From: Chloroflexota bacterium | Lineage (GTDB): Bacteria > Chloroflexota > UBA11872 > VXOZ01 | DNA: 64,000 bases | Direction: 5' to 3' | NCBI GenBank assembly: GCA_022824225.1 | Contig: JAJEAH010000007.1 | Span: 46,613 to 110,612, forward strand | In this document: one piece after another, positions 62,413 through 64,000 of the stretch | How the letters are laid out: each line of letters opens with the position of its first letter | Numbering within the stretch: the stretch's first letter is position 1 | Notes under the pieces: generated by a model | Databases searched by the model: none | Told to the model about the DNA's origin: nothing | Seen by the model: the letters and a program-made list of their open reading frames with translations, nothing else | Position numbers and translations under genes: made by a program

Positions 62413-63978
62413 ATGCGAACCATACAAATCTTCGATACAACGCTGCGCGACGGTGAGCAAGCGGCGGGCGGCTCCCTGACGGTAGACGAAAAACTCTACC
62501 TGGGCCAGCAACTGGAGCGCTTGGGCGTTGACATTCTGGAGGCCGGCTTCCCCCGCACGTCGCCCGGCGACTTCAAGGCGGTGCAACTCCTGGCGGAAAA
62601 GCTGCGAGACGTACAGATATGCGCCCTCTCCGGCTTCAAGCCCGATCAGGTGGAAGCGGCGTGGGAAGCAATCAAGGAAGGCGCGGCCCCACGTATTCAC
62701 GTCTTCATCTCGTCCAGCGACATTCACCTGGAACGCCAACTGCGCATGTCGCGCCAGCAGGTCCGCGAGGCTGCGGCGGCGTGTGTGCGGCAAGCGGCCG
62801 GATACTGCGCCAACGTCGAATTTTCGGCCATGGACGCGACACGCAGCGACTGGGACTTTCTCTGCCTGTTGTTCGGCGACGCCATCGCGGCGGGTGCGCG
62901 CGTAATCAACGTGCCCGACACCATGGGCTACACACAACCCCATGAGTTTGCCGAACTCCTCCAGTACTTGCGCGCCAACACGCCCGGCATCGAGGACATC
63001 ACGCTCTCCGTGCACTGCCATAACGACCTCGGCCTAGCCAACGCCAATTCTCTGGTGGCCATACTGAACGGCGTCGACCAGATCGAATGCACCATCAACG
63101 GCGTCGGTGAGCGTGCGGGCAATGCCTCCCTGGAAGAGGTGGCGATGAACACCACCGTGCGCAAGGACTTCTTCCAAGTGACCCACGGCATCAAGACGGA
63201 AGAAATCCACCGCTCCAGCCGCATGGTGAGCGAACTCATGAACATGCCGGTGCAGCCCAATAAGGCGATTGTCGGCGCAAACGCGTTTGCCCACTCCTCC
63301 GGCCTGCATCAGGACGGCATGCTGAAAGACCGGCAAACGTATGAGATCATGACGCCCCAGAGCGTGGGCATGGGCGGCAGCCGCATCGTCCTCGGCAAGA
63401 CCAGCGGCCGCCACGCGTTTCGCGATCAGCTCGCCAAGATGGGCTATCACCTCAGCGAGCAGGATTTCCAGGAGGCGTTTGACCGCTTCAAGGATCTCGC
63501 CGATAAGCGCCGCAACGTGACGGCCCGCGACATCGAGGCGTTGCTCTCCAGTGACGTGCTGCAAGCCAAGGAGTACTTCCACCTGGACCACGTGCAGGTG
63601 AGTTGCGGCGACCACAGCATCCCTACGGCCACGGTGCGGATTACCGACGTGGAAGGGCAGACGATGGAAGATGCGGCTCTGGGTGATGGGCCGGTGGATG
63701 CCGTCTGCAAAGCCATCAACCGCATCATCGACGTGCCCGCGGAACTCACCGAGTTCCGCGTCCAGGCCGTTACCGAAGGCATAGACGCGCAGGGCGAGGT
63801 GAGCATCCGCCTGGAGAGCGAGGGAGTGTCCGTTACCGGCTACGGCGCCGATACGGACATCATCGTTGCCAGCGCAAAAGCCTATATGAACGCCCTGAAT
63901 AAGCACATCTACGCCCAGAATAGCAGGGCTACACAGGAAGAACAGGCACCGGTCGGGGCGACAGGTTCGCCGTCGTAG
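62413..63978 (+). CDS. leuA: 2-isopropylmalate synthase
   Basis: 521 residues; condenses 2-oxoisovalerate with acetyl-CoA for leucine synthesis. The HMGL-like barrel starts IQIFDTTLRDGEQAAGGSLT, has SVHCHNDLGLANANSL (metal HxH and D) and NGVGERAGNASLEEV. The linker is SGLHQDGMLKD, and the C-terminal LeuA regulatory domain (VSCGDHSIPTATVRIT... GYGADTDIIVASAKAYMNAL) binds Leu. ATG 62413, preceded by GAGGGTTTAAGTCACG. Fourth structural gene of the operon; the window ends 22 bp after its stop, so leuCDB may follow. Confidence 0.96.
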   Translation: MRTIQIFDTTLRDGEQAAGGSLTVDEKLYLGQQLERLGVDILEAGFPRTSPGDFKAVQLLAEKLRDVQICALSGFKPDQVEAAWEAIKEGAAPRIHVFISSSDIHLERQLRMSRQQVREAAAACVRQAAGYCANVEFSAMDATRSDWDFLCLLFGDAIAAGARVINVPDTMGYTQPHEFAELLQYLRANTPGIEDITLSVHCHNDLGLANANSLVAILNGVDQIECTINGVGERAGNASLEEVAMNTTVRKDFFQVTHGIKTEEIHRSSRMVSELMNMPVQPNKAIVGANAFAHSSGLHQDGMLKDRQTYEIMTPQSVGMGGSRIVLGKTSGRHAFRDQLAKMGYHLSEQDFQEAFDRFKDLADKRRNVTARDIEALLSSDVLQAKEYFHLDHVQVSCGDHSIPTATVRITDVEGQTMEDAALGDGPVDAVCKAINRIIDVPAELTEFRVQAVTEGIDAQGEVSIRLESEGVSVTGYGADTDIIVASAKAYMNALNKHIYAQNSRATQEEQAPVGATGSPS

Positions 63979-64000
63979 CGCTTGGACTTGAGTCTGATGC

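Overview
The window is a GC-rich bacterial chromosome segment. It most resembles a Chloroflexota genome, probably an environmental or host-associated lineage. That is inference, resting on Tat/lipobox solute-binding lipoproteins with acidic linkers, many sugar-acid type enzymes (Gfo/Idh/MocA, TIM-barrel isomerases), a Suf operon with SufU, and intergenic DNA full of short palindromic repeats. No 16S rRNA gene is present to confirm it.

Layout. 0-11 kb: isochorismatase-like hydrolase, two tandem paralogous sugar-type solute-binding lipoproteins without permeases, an alpha/beta hydrolase, an HMA (heavy-metal-associated) ORF interrupted by an in-frame TGA, and a MetE-core/oxidoreductase/oxidoreductase cluster. 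11-31 kb (mostly minus strand): LysM lipoprotein, split transketolase, CPBP protease (plus), nucleotidyltransferase-like protein, epimerase, a third solute-binding lipoprotein, O-methyltransferase, gamma-glutamyltransferase, GNAT acetyltransferase (plus), SDR, LCP protein and DNA polymerase III alpha. 31-39 kb: HesB/IscA protein, SRP RNA, MITE-like repeats, three TIM-barrel isomerase-like genes, hisI-hisE and a clear selenocysteine tRNA (selC). 39-46 kb: sufC-sufB-sufD-Rieske-sufS-sufU behind an Rrf2/IscR-type regulator, then HU. 47-54 kb: an adaptor / FtsX-type permease / two-ATPase export operon, with one ATPase fused to an AbrB-like domain. 54-57.6 kb: tRNA-Ser(CGA), three VOC proteins, DUF1697 and a thioredoxin-like ferredoxin. 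57.8-64 kb: a branched-chain amino acid operon (ilvB-ilvN-ilvC-leuA) preceded by a promoter, a 31-residue leader peptide with a Val-Val-Leu-Met-Ile-Leu-Val run, and an intrinsic terminator. Together these form a textbook-style attenuator.

Most notable: (1) selC together with an HMA ORF whose TGA falls where the second metal-binding Cys is expected, a candidate selenoprotein or a fresh pseudogene; (2) the ilv attenuator and its unannotated leader peptide; (3) the ABC ATPase-AbrB fusion; (4) a ~240 bp four-copy inverted-repeat element and an IS5-like MITE; (5) orphan solute-binding proteins whose promoters carry 6+4+6 inverted repeats.
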